The translations under genes were made by a program, and so were the position numbers. Under the pieces are notes generated by a model, which saw only the letters and a list, made by a program, of their open reading frames with translations, did not search any database and had not been told where the DNA came from. A stretch of DNA of 64,000 nucleotides, taken from an alpha proteobacterium HIMB114 (GTDB taxonomy: Bacteria; Pseudomonadota; Alphaproteobacteria; Pelagibacterales; Pelagibacteraceae). This document shows positions 1 through 7,656 of this stretch, in pieces (within the stretch, counting starts at the first letter, position 1; each line of letters opens with the position of its first letter). The stretch spans positions 682,001 to 746,000 of the forward strand of contig ADAC02000001.1 in NCBI GenBank assembly GCA_000163555.2, read 5' to 3'.

Positions 1-367
1 TATTTTCGATAACATTTCTTGTCACATTAAACATTGAGTTTAAATTAATATTAATTACAGCGTTCCATTCTTCTACAGACATCTTGTGTAAAAATTTATC
101 TTTTGTTATACCTGCATTATTAATTAAAATATCGATCGTCTTTCCAGACTCTTCTTCAATTTGTTTAATTGCTTTAACGCAATCTTCATAATAAGAAACA
201 TCGAATTTTATAACTTTAATTCCAGTTTCTTTAGAAAATTCATTTGGACCTTCTGGTGTTCCAATATAACTTGCAACAACTTCATATCCGTCATCTTTTA
301 ATTTTTTAGAAATTGCAGCACCAATTCCTCTTGTACCGCCTGTTACTAGTGCCAATCTATTTGTCAT
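1..367 (-). CDS. phaB: Acetoacetyl-CoA reductase, short-chain dehydrogenase (3' end outside window)
   Basis: The translation from the ATG at 367 begins MTNRLALVTGGTRGIG, the Rossmann TGxxxGIG motif of short-chain dehydrogenases, and contains the NNAGIT motif. PhaB reduces acetoacetyl-CoA to (R)-3-hydroxybutyryl-CoA with NADPH, the monomer for polyhydroxybutyrate. The catalytic Ser-Tyr-Lys region lies beyond the window edge, so FabG (3-oxoacyl-ACP reductase) cannot be excluded by sequence alone. The PHA assignment rests mainly on phaP, phaC and phaR lying next to it. No clear Shine-Dalgarno sequence precedes the start. Confidence 0.8.
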   Translation of the reverse strand, partial: MTNRLALVTGGTRGIGAAISKKLKDDGYEVVASYIGTPEGPNEFSKETGIKVIKFDVSYYEDCVKAIKQIEEESGKTIDILINNAGITKDKFLHKMSVEEWNAVININLNSMFNVTRNVIEN

Positions 368-399
368 TGTGAAAACGCTTATATTACTTTCTTAAATTA

Positions 400-445
400 C
401 TACAAGGTTAGATATAAAATCTGGGGGAGAAACCTAACCTTGTAG
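400..445. terminator. Inverted repeat between phaP and phaB, possible terminator
   Basis: A perfect 12-bp inverted repeat (CTACAAGGTTAG at 400-411 and its complement at 434-445) encloses a 22-nt loop just downstream of the phaP stop. There is no convincing T-tract on either side, so it could be a weak terminator or an mRNA-stabilising hairpin that separates abundant phasin mRNA from phaB. Confidence 0.45.
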
Positions 446-458
446 ATAAGTACTAAAA

Positions 459-926
459 TTAGTTTTTAGTAGTTTCAGCTTTAACAGTAGCTTTAGCAGT
501 TTCTTCAGAAACAACTTTTTTAAGCTCAGTTAAACCATCTAAAAATCTAGTATTTAGAATTTGGTATGCTTCGTTAGCAGTTTTTTCATTGATTTTAGAT
601 AATTCAGCAACGTTTTTTTGTGCTTCTACGATTGCTTTTTTAACTAATTCAATTGATTTAGCTGCTTGATCTTGAGTATTACCTTTTGCAACTTCAGTAG
701 TAGCTTCTTTTGCGCTAGAGATAGCAGTATTAAGAATTTCTACTTGTTTGCTTGCGAAAGCATTTACACCTTCGAAAACAGCTTTAGATGCACCAGCAAC
801 TGCTTCAAGAGTTTTCTTTTGAGCATCAATGTAGTTTGCAGAATTTACATCTACATTTGGTAATTTTGTTGCTGATAATACTTTTTGAAAATCAAACATT
901 TCAAATGGATTGTTAGCGTTGAACAT
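459..926 (-). CDS. phaP: Phasin (PHA granule-associated protein)
   Basis: This small, Ala/Lys-rich, almost entirely helical protein coats PHA granules and limits their coalescence. It shows the phasin pattern FEMFDFQKV followed by repeated amphipathic segments such as EAVAGASKAVFEGVNAFASKQ. The reading frame is open to 998, but the ATG at 926 (MFNANNPFEMF) is preceded by an AAGGAG Shine-Dalgarno at 933-938, so the 155-residue start is preferred over the upstream one. It is divergent from phaC and shares with it an intergenic region carrying TGC/GCA palindromes, the expected target of PhaR. Confidence 0.88.
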   Translation of the reverse strand: MFNANNPFEMFDFQKVLSATKLPNVDVNSANYIDAQKKTLEAVAGASKAVFEGVNAFASKQVEILNTAISSAKEATTEVAKGNTQDQAAKSIELVKKAIVEAQKNVAELSKINEKTANEAYQILNTRFLDGLTELKKVVSEETAKATVKAETTKN

Positions 927-974
927 ATTGTTCTCCTTATTTTTAGTGTTATCGTTCATAACTGAGGGTGATAT

Positions 975-1101
975 ATATTGCGATGCGCAATATTTCAATA
1001 GATAAAAACCTCATATATTATAAATTATTGATTTTATTGATTTATTTTTATGTGCGAAGCAAAATAATATATTGCAATGTAAAAGAATATATTGCATTTG
1101 C
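975..1101. promoter_or_regulatory. Candidate PhaR operator array between phaP and phaC
   Basis: The divergent intergenic region holds several TGC/GCA elements: a perfect 8-bp inverted repeat with 3-nt spacer, ATATTGCG-ATG-CGCAATAT, at 975-993; TGC-GAA-GCA at 1053-1061; the palindrome ATTGCAAT at 1071-1078; and an 11-bp direct repeat AATATATTGCA at 1066-1076 and 1086-1096, exactly 20 nt apart. As I recall, PhaR in other alphaproteobacteria binds TGC-N3/4-GCA-type sites and controls phaP and itself. Assigning these sites to the PhaR encoded downstream is inference. Confidence 0.55.
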
Positions 1102-1145
1102 TCATAAAAGCTATTTATATGCTTTTAACCTTAAGAAAGTGAATA

Positions 1146-3008
1146 ATGAAAAAAGAAAATAATACAACAGATTTTACAAAAATTCAGACACCAAATTTTG
1201 ATCAGTTAAACGACATATTTGAAAACAACTTAAAAATTTATAATAATTTTATTAATAATATGTCTGAGCCAAAAAAAGGTGATCAGAATGAAAAAAAGAA
1301 CAACAAAAATAAAGATAATTTTACCCCAGTAGATTTATTAAATTTAATTAACCCAACTACAACAAAGATCACAAATTCTTTATTTGATATTTCAAGTAAA
1401 ATGACAACTAAGCCAGATGCTTATTACCAAAATATTAATAAATGGATTCAGGAAATAACTTCTTTAAACTTTTATTTTATCTCGCGTTTATCTAATAAAC
1501 CTGCTGATCCAATAGCAGTACCCGATAAAACAGATAAAAGGTTTTCAACTCCAGAATGGTCTGAAAATATTTTCTTTGATTTTATAAAACAGTTTTATCT
1601 TCTTACTTCTCGTATGATGGATAGTATTGTAGATTCATTAGAACATATTGATCCAAAACAAAAAAAATTAATTAAATTTTATACCAACCAAATCAATGCA
1701 GCTTTTTCACCAACAAATTTTGTTGCAACTAACCCGGAAGTATTAAACCAAACTATAAAAGAAGGTGCTCAAAACTTAGTAAGAGGTTTTGAGAATTTCA
1801 GAAAAGATTATCTAAAACATCCAAATAAAATGTTTATTTCCCAAACAGCCGAGGAGTTCACTGTGGGTGATAATATTGCAAATACTAAGGGATCAGTAAT
1901 TTTTAAAAATAATGTTTTTGAATTAATTCATTATTCTCCAGAAACTAAGCAACAGTTTGAAAAACCAATGCTTATTATCCCTCCATTTATCAATAAGTTT
2001 TACATCATGGATTTGAATGAAAAAAAATCTATGATCAAATATTTATTAGAAAAAAATCAAAATACATTCTTAATCTCTTGGAAAAATCCAAAAGCAGATA
2101 GTAAAGATTTTGGTTTTAATGAATATATAAATGATGGTGTGCTAAAAGCTTTAGAGCTTGTTTGCAAAGAAACAGGATCAGATGGCGCAAACACTGCATC
2201 TTACTGTGTTGGTGGAACATTAACATCAATGGTTCTTGCTCACTTAGCAAATCAAAAAAATAATAAATATAAAATTTTATCATCAACATTCTTCACAAGC
2301 CTTGTCGACTTTACTGAGCCTGGTGATCTTGGTGTTTTTATTAGTGAAGAGCAAATCGAAATGATTGAAAAGCAAATGAAAGGCAAAGGTTACTTTGATG
2401 GTAAAGATATGGCAGCATGCTTTAATTTTATGAGACCTGGTGACCTGTACTGGAATTATGTAATTAATAATTATTTAAAAGGAAATCAGCCTACGGCATT
2501 TGACATGCTATATTGGAATAGTGACTCTACTAGAATACCAGAAGTTCTACATAGTGATTATTTAAGATCAATGTACTTAAATAACTTATTAGTTAAAAAA
2601 CAATATAATTTTGATGGAAACATCTTAGATATGTCTAAAATTTCTACTCCAATGTTTCATGTTGCAACTACTGATGATCATATTGCTCCTTGGAAATCTG
2701 TATTTATGGGTTTGTCTCAATACAAAAGTAATATTGAATTCACTCTAGCAAACTCAGGTCATATTGCTGGTATTATACAAGGAAAAGGTGCAAAACCTGG
2801 CAAGCAATATTATTTTGAAAATAGTAAAATTGAAAAAGACTCAGAAAAATGGTTAGAAAATTCTAAAAGAGTTGAAGGATCATGGTGGCCTAAATGGACT
2901 GATTGGCTAAAACAATATTCTGGTGATTTAAAAAATATTAATGAAATCAATTTAAATAATTTGAAAGAGCTGTATAAAGCTCCAGGAAAATACGTATTAG
3001 AAAAATAA
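1146..3008 (+). CDS. phaC: Poly(3-hydroxyalkanoate) synthase, class I-like
   Basis: PhaC polymerises (R)-3-hydroxyacyl-CoA into PHA on the granule surface. The alpha/beta-hydrolase core carries the lipase-like box SYCVGG with catalytic Cys at residue 354, Asp 511 in TDDHIAPW and His 539 in SGHIAG, which is the expected Cys-Asp-His triad. At 620 residues it is within class I size, with a long Lys/Asn-rich N-terminal part (about residues 1-110) that is poorly conserved in the family. It is co-transcribed with phaR, whose ATG overlaps its stop codon (TAATG). Confidence 0.95.
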   Translation: MKKENNTTDFTKIQTPNFDQLNDIFENNLKIYNNFINNMSEPKKGDQNEKKNNKNKDNFTPVDLLNLINPTTTKITNSLFDISSKMTTKPDAYYQNINKWIQEITSLNFYFISRLSNKPADPIAVPDKTDKRFSTPEWSENIFFDFIKQFYLLTSRMMDSIVDSLEHIDPKQKKLIKFYTNQINAAFSPTNFVATNPEVLNQTIKEGAQNLVRGFENFRKDYLKHPNKMFISQTAEEFTVGDNIANTKGSVIFKNNVFELIHYSPETKQQFEKPMLIIPPFINKFYIMDLNEKKSMIKYLLEKNQNTFLISWKNPKADSKDFGFNEYINDGVLKALELVCKETGSDGANTASYCVGGTLTSMVLAHLANQKNNKYKILSSTFFTSLVDFTEPGDLGVFISEEQIEMIEKQMKGKGYFDGKDMAACFNFMRPGDLYWNYVINNYLKGNQPTAFDMLYWNSDSTRIPEVLHSDYLRSMYLNNLLVKKQYNFDGNILDMSKISTPMFHVATTDDHIAPWKSVFMGLSQYKSNIEFTLANSGHIAGIIQGKGAKPGKQYYFENSKIEKDSEKWLENSKRVEGSWWPKWTDWLKQYSGDLKNINEINLNNLKELYKAPGKYVLEK

Positions 3009-3523
3009 TGATTGAAATAAAAAAATACTCAAATAGAAGATTATATAATACTGAAACTAGCTCTTATATTACTCAAGAGGATATCGTTTCTTTAATCAAA
3101 CAAGGAAAGCAATTTAAAATTAAGGATGTTGAGTCTAAAAAAGATATTACTTCAAGTATTTTAACTCAAATCGTTTTAGAAAGAGAAACTACTGGTACAA
3201 ACTTAATTCCTGAGGAATTTTTAAAACAAATTATTCTTTTTTATGAGAATGATAGATCATCAGAGATGTTTGGTTTTTTAAGTAACGTAATGAATTTTGC
3301 TGATGCAAATAAATTTTTTAATAATGGCTTTCAAAATATTATGAAATTTAATCCTTTTGATTTCCAAGCTTATTTTAATAATAATTCAAATAATAATGAT
3401 GCTAAGGAGACTCCTCCTGCTGAAAATAATGCATCAAAAGAAAATGAAATAACAGAATTAGCTAATCAAATTGATGAGCTTAAATCTGAAATCAACAAAT
3501 TAAATAAAGAAAAAGTTAATTAA
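3008..3523 (+). CDS. phaR: PHA synthesis repressor / granule-sensing regulator
   Basis: The N-terminal 60 residues (IKKYSNRRLYNTETSSYIT...) match the PHB/PHA accumulation regulator DNA-binding domain, followed by a second accumulation-regulator region. Residues 120-171 are Asn/Glu/Lys-rich and predicted coiled coil. PhaR is known to bind both nascent PHA and DNA, releasing phaP when polymer appears. Translation is coupled to phaC by a 1-nt stop/start overlap. Its 3' end overlaps the convergent dihydroorotase gene by 8 bp. Confidence 0.93.
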   Translation: MIEIKKYSNRRLYNTETSSYITQEDIVSLIKQGKQFKIKDVESKKDITSSILTQIVLERETTGTNLIPEEFLKQIILFYENDRSSEMFGFLSNVMNFADANKFFNNGFQNIMKFNPFDFQAYFNNNSNNNDAKETPPAENNASKENEITELANQIDELKSEINKLNKEKVN

Positions 3524-4826
3524 AACTATAAGGCTGTCCAGAGCTTTTTAGAATTAGCTCCTGATTCCAAACTACAATTTTTCCACTAATAACTGTTCCA
3601 GAGGGAGAGACGTCAATATTAGTTCCATTAAATGGAGTCCAGCCACAATTACTTTCTATCCATTCATCATTTATAGTAAATTTTTGGTTAAGTTTATAAA
3701 TTGTTAAATCTGCAATATGACCAACCTCAAGCGCTCCTCTATTTTTAATGCCAAAAATTTTACAAGGGTTAATACACAAAAGTTCAACTAATTTTTTTAA
3801 ATTAATTTTACCTTTTAAAAAATAATCAGTCATTATTAATCCTATAGTCTGTGTACCTGGCATACCAGACGGGCTTTTTGGATAAGGTTGTTTTTTTTCC
3901 TCAATTGTATGAGGAGAATGGTCAGAACCAATGATGCTAATCAAATTATCTTCTACCCCTTTCCATATTCCATCACTATGTTCTTTGGTTCTTATAGGAG
4001 GGTTGATTTGTGCAAAAGTATCAAGCTGATCATAGATATCCGGGGCATATAAAGATAAATGTTGTGGTGTTGTTTCTAAAGTTGTGTGCGTTGGTTTTTT
4101 GTCTCTTACATAATCAACTTCATCTTTAGTTGTTATATGTAAAATATGAATGTTTTTTTTATATTTATTTGAAAGTTCTATTAATTTTTTTGTAGATGAA
4201 ACCGCACAATCAACACTTCTCCATTTATAATGTGATTTAACATTACCCTCTTCAATTGTACTTTTTCTCGACATGAGCATATCTTCATCTTCAGAATGAA
4301 TAGATACTATTCTTGGTGAGTTTTTAATAACTTGCTCAATATAAAAATCGTCCTTAACCAAAAGATCACCAGTTGAGGAACCGACAAACATTTTAACTCC
4401 GCAGCATCCATCAAAGCCTTTTAAAAAATCTAATTTGTCTGAATTTTCGTTAGTAGCCCCAAAATAAAATGCATAATTACAATGCATATTATCTTTTGCT
4501 CTTGATAGCTTATCATTAAGCGCATCTGCATTATCTGTTATTGGAGAAGTATTTGGCATCTCAAATATTCCTGTAATACCACCCATCACAGCCGCTCTAC
4601 TTCCGCTCTCTAAGGTTTCTTTTTTGGGATGACCAGGTTCTCTAAAATGCACATGAGTGTCGATAAAACCAGGAAAAATTGTAAGACCAGCACAATCTTT
4701 TACTTCATGTGGACCATCTGGAATATTCTTATCTATTTTTTTAATCTTATTATCTTCAATTAAAATATCTAAGTTTTGAAGCTCATCATTGTAGCAAACT
4801 TGACCATTTTTTAATAATAATGACAT
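3516..4826 (-). CDS. pyrC: Dihydroorotase (class I, amidohydrolase superfamily)
   Basis: The protein has the HxH metal motif DTHVHFREPGH (His 58 and 60), the VKMFVGSS segment carrying the usual carboxylated lysine, and GSDHSPHT with the metal-binding Asp. These fit a class I dihydroorotase, which cyclises carbamoyl-aspartate in pyrimidine synthesis. Allantoinase is a close relative and cannot be ruled out from motifs alone, but no purine-catabolism genes are nearby. Length 436 residues is normal. It starts 10 bp from the divergent ygfZ, so its promoter must lie within ygfZ. Confidence 0.82.
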   Translation of the reverse strand: MSLLLKNGQVCYNDELQNLDILIEDNKIKKIDKNIPDGPHEVKDCAGLTIFPGFIDTHVHFREPGHPKKETLESGSRAAVMGGITGIFEMPNTSPITDNADALNDKLSRAKDNMHCNYAFYFGATNENSDKLDFLKGFDGCCGVKMFVGSSTGDLLVKDDFYIEQVIKNSPRIVSIHSEDEDMLMSRKSTIEEGNVKSHYKWRSVDCAVSSTKKLIELSNKYKKNIHILHITTKDEVDYVRDKKPTHTTLETTPQHLSLYAPDIYDQLDTFAQINPPIRTKEHSDGIWKGVEDNLISIIGSDHSPHTIEEKKQPYPKSPSGMPGTQTIGLIMTDYFLKGKINLKKLVELLCINPCKIFGIKNRGALEVGHIADLTIYKLNQKFTINDEWIESNCGWTPFNGTNIDVSPSGTVISGKIVVWNQELILKSSGQPYSFN

Positions 4827-4836
4827 AATAAAAGTA

Positions 4837-5658
4837 ATGAGATCTAATTATACAACTAACATAGAAAACAAAAGAGTAATTTCAATAACTGGGGATGAAT
4901 CCGAGACTTTTTTAAATAATATTATCACTAACGATGTAAAAAAAATAAACTCTAATAATTCTATTTATTCTTGTTTATTATCACCTCAAGGGAAAGTTAT
5001 AAGTCATTTTTTTATATCAAAGATAGATAATAAATTTCTTATAATAGTAGATGATTATTTATCTGATGATCTCATAGAAAAGCTTAATTTTTATAAATTA
5101 AGGTCCCAAGTAGATATAAAAGATGAAAATTTATATAATGTTATATTTACAACAGATGAGAATTTTAAATTTAATTCAATTTTAGATTTTGAAGATCCAA
5201 GAATTCCTAATTTTGGTAAATATTTTATTTCAAAAAAAAATGACAATTTAGGTATTAATTTAGAAGATAGTGAAAAATATTATAAATTAATAAATTTAAA
5301 TGGACTGATTGATAGCATTTTTAATCAAATACAAGGTCAATATTTTTCTTTAGAATTAAATATGCAAGAGTTAAACGCTATTGATTTTTCCAAAGGTTGT
5401 TATGTCGGTCAAGAAAATACAGCCAGAATGAGTCTAAAAGAAAAAATATCAAAAAAACTATTTCGTCTTAATAGTGAAAGCAAGCTAAGTTCTGGTGAAG
5501 AAATATTCTTTAACAAAGAAATAATTGGAAAAATTGTTAGTGAGAATCCAAATTTTGCAATGATCAAAATGTTAAAGTTTAATGAATTTAATGATAAGGA
5601 TTTAAAAACCCAAGATGATATAAAAGTAAAAATTTCTAAACCTAATTGGATGAATTGA
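4837..5658 (+). CDS. ygfZ: YgfZ/CAF17-type folate-binding Fe-S cluster protein
   Basis: The signature KGCYVGQE lies at residues 186-193 with the invariant Cys 188 found in YgfZ/CAF17 proteins. The family is related to GcvT, binds tetrahydrofolate and supports repair or assembly of certain [4Fe-4S] enzymes. The 273-residue length is slightly short, and the sequence is very Asn/Lys-rich like many genes here. The nearby nadA product is itself a [4Fe-4S] enzyme. It is followed after 2 bp by the tRNA-Leu gene on the opposite strand. Confidence 0.87.
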   Translation: MRSNYTTNIENKRVISITGDESETFLNNIITNDVKKINSNNSIYSCLLSPQGKVISHFFISKIDNKFLIIVDDYLSDDLIEKLNFYKLRSQVDIKDENLYNVIFTTDENFKFNSILDFEDPRIPNFGKYFISKKNDNLGINLEDSEKYYKLINLNGLIDSIFNQIQGQYFSLELNMQELNAIDFSKGCYVGQENTARMSLKEKISKKLFRLNSESKLSSGEEIFFNKEIIGKIVSENPNFAMIKMLKFNEFNDKDLKTQDDIKVKISKPNWMN

Positions 5659-5660
5659 AA

Positions 5661-5745
5661 TGGTGCGGTCAGAGAGACTTGAACTCTCACGGGAAAACCC
5701 ACACGGCCCTCAACCGTGCCTGTCTACCAATTCCAGCATGACCGC
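5661..5745 (-). tRNA. tRNA-Leu (anticodon GAG)
   Basis: The reverse strand gives a class II tRNA with acceptor stem GCGGTCA/TGACCGC, encoded CCA end, a long variable arm (GGGTTTTCCC region), T-loop GTTCAAG and anticodon stem CACGG/CCGTG around loop TTGAGGG. The anticodon is therefore GAG, reading CUC/CUU leucine codons. The 3' end is 2 bp from the ygfZ stop codon. Confidence 0.96.
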
Positions 5746-5821
5746 TTTTTTACTGTATTCAGAATATAAAATGTGACATTAATGTTAAGTATTTTTTTTT
5801 AAATAAATATTATATTTAATT

Positions 5822-6823
5822 ATGAGTAACGAACTTAAGTTTAATTCTGAAATAGAGAGCATAACAAGCCCACTATATAAAAAAATACAAGGTGTCATCC
5901 CAGAGATTGAATGGCCAACAATGGCTCCTTATATTTACGAAATCAATAAACTTAAAAAAGAAAAAGACGTCACAATTTTAGCTCATAACTATCAGGCGCC
6001 AGAAATTTTCTATGGTGTCGCAGATATTGTTGGAGACTCACTTGGGCTAGCGATTGATGGAGCGAAAGTAAAAACAGATAAAATTTTAATGTGCGGTGTT
6101 CATTTTATGGCTGAGACTGCAAAAATTATGTCGCCTGAAAAAAAAATTATACTTCCTGATTTATCGGCTGGTTGTTCATTGGCAGAGTCAATTACCCCCG
6201 CGGATGTAAGAAAATTAAAAGCAGAAAACCCAGGAGTGCCAGTTGTTACTTATGTCAATACATCTGCAGATGTTAAGGCTGAAACAGATATATGTTGTAC
6301 ATCGGCTAATGCGGTCAAAATTGTCGAGTCTCTTAATGTAGATAAAGTTATTTTCTTACCAGATGAATATTTAGCAAAATATGTGGCGAGTAAAACTCAA
6401 GTTGAAATTATTTCATGGAAAGGAAAATGTGAAGTACATGAGAAGTTTACTGATACAGAAATTTTAGAACTAAGAAAAAAATACCCTGATTTAAAAGTAA
6501 TCTCTCATCCTGAATGTCCTCCAGATGTTATAAAAGCTTCAGACTACACTGGATCTACAGGATCGATGATTGATTATGTTAAAAATACAAAAGCTAAAGA
6601 TATCTTTTTAGTCACTGAATGTTCGATGAGTGATAACATTCAAGTTGAAAACCCAAATATTAATTTTGTTAAACCTTGTAACCTTTGCCCTCATATGAAA
6701 AAAATTACATTACAGAGTATTTTAAAATCATTAAAAGAAGACAATAATTTTATTGAAATTGATAATGAAATTATTTTGAAGGCTCGCGGTGCAATTGAAA
6801 AAATGATTGCTGTTGGCAGATAA
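5822..6823 (+). CDS. nadA: Quinolinate synthase A
   Basis: NadA condenses iminoaspartate and dihydroxyacetone phosphate to quinolinate for NAD synthesis using an oxygen-sensitive [4Fe-4S] cluster. The sequence shows TILAHNYQAPEI, GDSLGLA, CGVHFMAETAKI, ECSMSDN and the C-terminal PCNLCPHMKKITL motif, with the expected conserved cysteines. Length 333 residues is normal. nadC follows after 5 bp. No nadB (aspartate oxidase) is visible in the window, so the source of iminoaspartate is encoded elsewhere. Confidence 0.96.
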   Translation: MSNELKFNSEIESITSPLYKKIQGVIPEIEWPTMAPYIYEINKLKKEKDVTILAHNYQAPEIFYGVADIVGDSLGLAIDGAKVKTDKILMCGVHFMAETAKIMSPEKKIILPDLSAGCSLAESITPADVRKLKAENPGVPVVTYVNTSADVKAETDICCTSANAVKIVESLNVDKVIFLPDEYLAKYVASKTQVEIISWKGKCEVHEKFTDTEILELRKKYPDLKVISHPECPPDVIKASDYTGSTGSMIDYVKNTKAKDIFLVTECSMSDNIQVENPNINFVKPCNLCPHMKKITLQSILKSLKEDNNFIEIDNEIILKARGAIEKMIAVGR

Positions 6824-6828
6824 CATTA

Positions 6829-7656
6829 GTGAGTGAAAATCAAATAAAGCAATTAATCAATCTTTCAATCCAAGAAGATAAAATTCATCAAGATATTACA
6901 TCCAAACTAACAATTCCTAATAATCTAATTGTATCAGTAAATATTATTTCTAAAGGTAATGGGATTCTATTTGGAGTAAATATAGTAAAAAAAATTTTAA
7001 AAACTATTGATAAAAAAATAAAAATAAAAATTTTTAAATCAGATGGAAAAGGAATTAAAAAAGGGAATAAAATTATAAATTTAAAAGGTAAAGGACAATC
7101 AATCCTTAAAAGCGAAAGAATAATTTTAAATTTCTTAGGTCACTTAAGTGGAGTTGCTTCTGAAACTAAAAAACTAGTTAATCAAACTAAAAAATATAAA
7201 ACAAAAATTTGTTGTACGAGAAAAACGTTGCCTGGTATGCGTTACCTTCAAAAACTAGCAATAAAGGCAGGAGGTGGTTTTAATAATAGATATGATTTGG
7301 AACAGGAAATTTTCATTAAAGATAATCACCATTTAGATAAAGTAAAATTTCGTGATAAAATTATTCAAGTTATAAATAAAAATAAAAATAAAAAAATTAT
7401 TAATGCTGAAGTTGATAATCTAAATCAATTAAAACAAATTGTAGATTTAAAAATTGATAGAATTTTGCTTGATAATTTTTCAACAGTAAGTTTGAAAAAA
7501 GCTTTAAAAATAATACCAAAAACTATTCAAACAGAAGCTTCGGGTAATATTAATCCAAAAAATATTATTCAATACGCCAGAACTGGAGTGAAACGAATAT
7601 CTTTAGGTTATTTGACTCACTCAGTGAAAAATTTTGATTTTTCTCTTGAATTTTAA
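6829..7656 (+). CDS. nadC: Nicotinate-nucleotide pyrophosphorylase (quinolinate phosphoribosyltransferase)
   Basis: The motifs NFLGHLSGVAS, CTRKTLPGMRYLQKLAIKAGGG, IKDNHH and TEASGNIN identify NadC, which converts quinolinate and PRPP to nicotinate mononucleotide. The start is GTG at 6829, 5 bp after the nadA stop. The gene is far more Lys/Ile/Asn-rich than nadA, showing relaxed surface composition. It ends directly against the convergent ppdK stop with no intergenic base. Confidence 0.94.
   Translation: MSENQIKQLINLSIQEDKIHQDITSKLTIPNNLIVSVNIISKGNGILFGVNIVKKILKTIDKKIKIKIFKSDGKGIKKGNKIINLKGKGQSILKSERIILNFLGHLSGVASETKKLVNQTKKYKTKICCTRKTLPGMRYLQKLAIKAGGGFNNRYDLEQEIFIKDNHHLDKVKFRDKIIQVINKNKNKKIINAEVDNLNQLKQIVDLKIDRILLDNFSTVSLKKALKIIPKTIQTEASGNINPKNIIQYARTGVKRISLGYLTHSVKNFDFSLEF

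Noticed and set aside
927-998. 24-codon upstream extension of the phasin reading frame
   Set aside because: The ATG at 926 has an AAGGAG ribosome binding site at the right distance, and the extension runs through the operator-like palindrome at 975-993.
968-1162. Rightward 64-codon frame before phaC
   Set aside because: It lies in the phaP-phaC regulatory region, overlaps the phaC start, has no ribosome binding site and no recognisable protein pattern.
5409-5702. Leftward 97-codon frame over ygfZ and tRNA-Leu
   Set aside because: It is antisense to the confirmed ygfZ coding region and runs into the tRNA; hydrophobic composition is typical of an antisense shadow of a Lys-rich gene.
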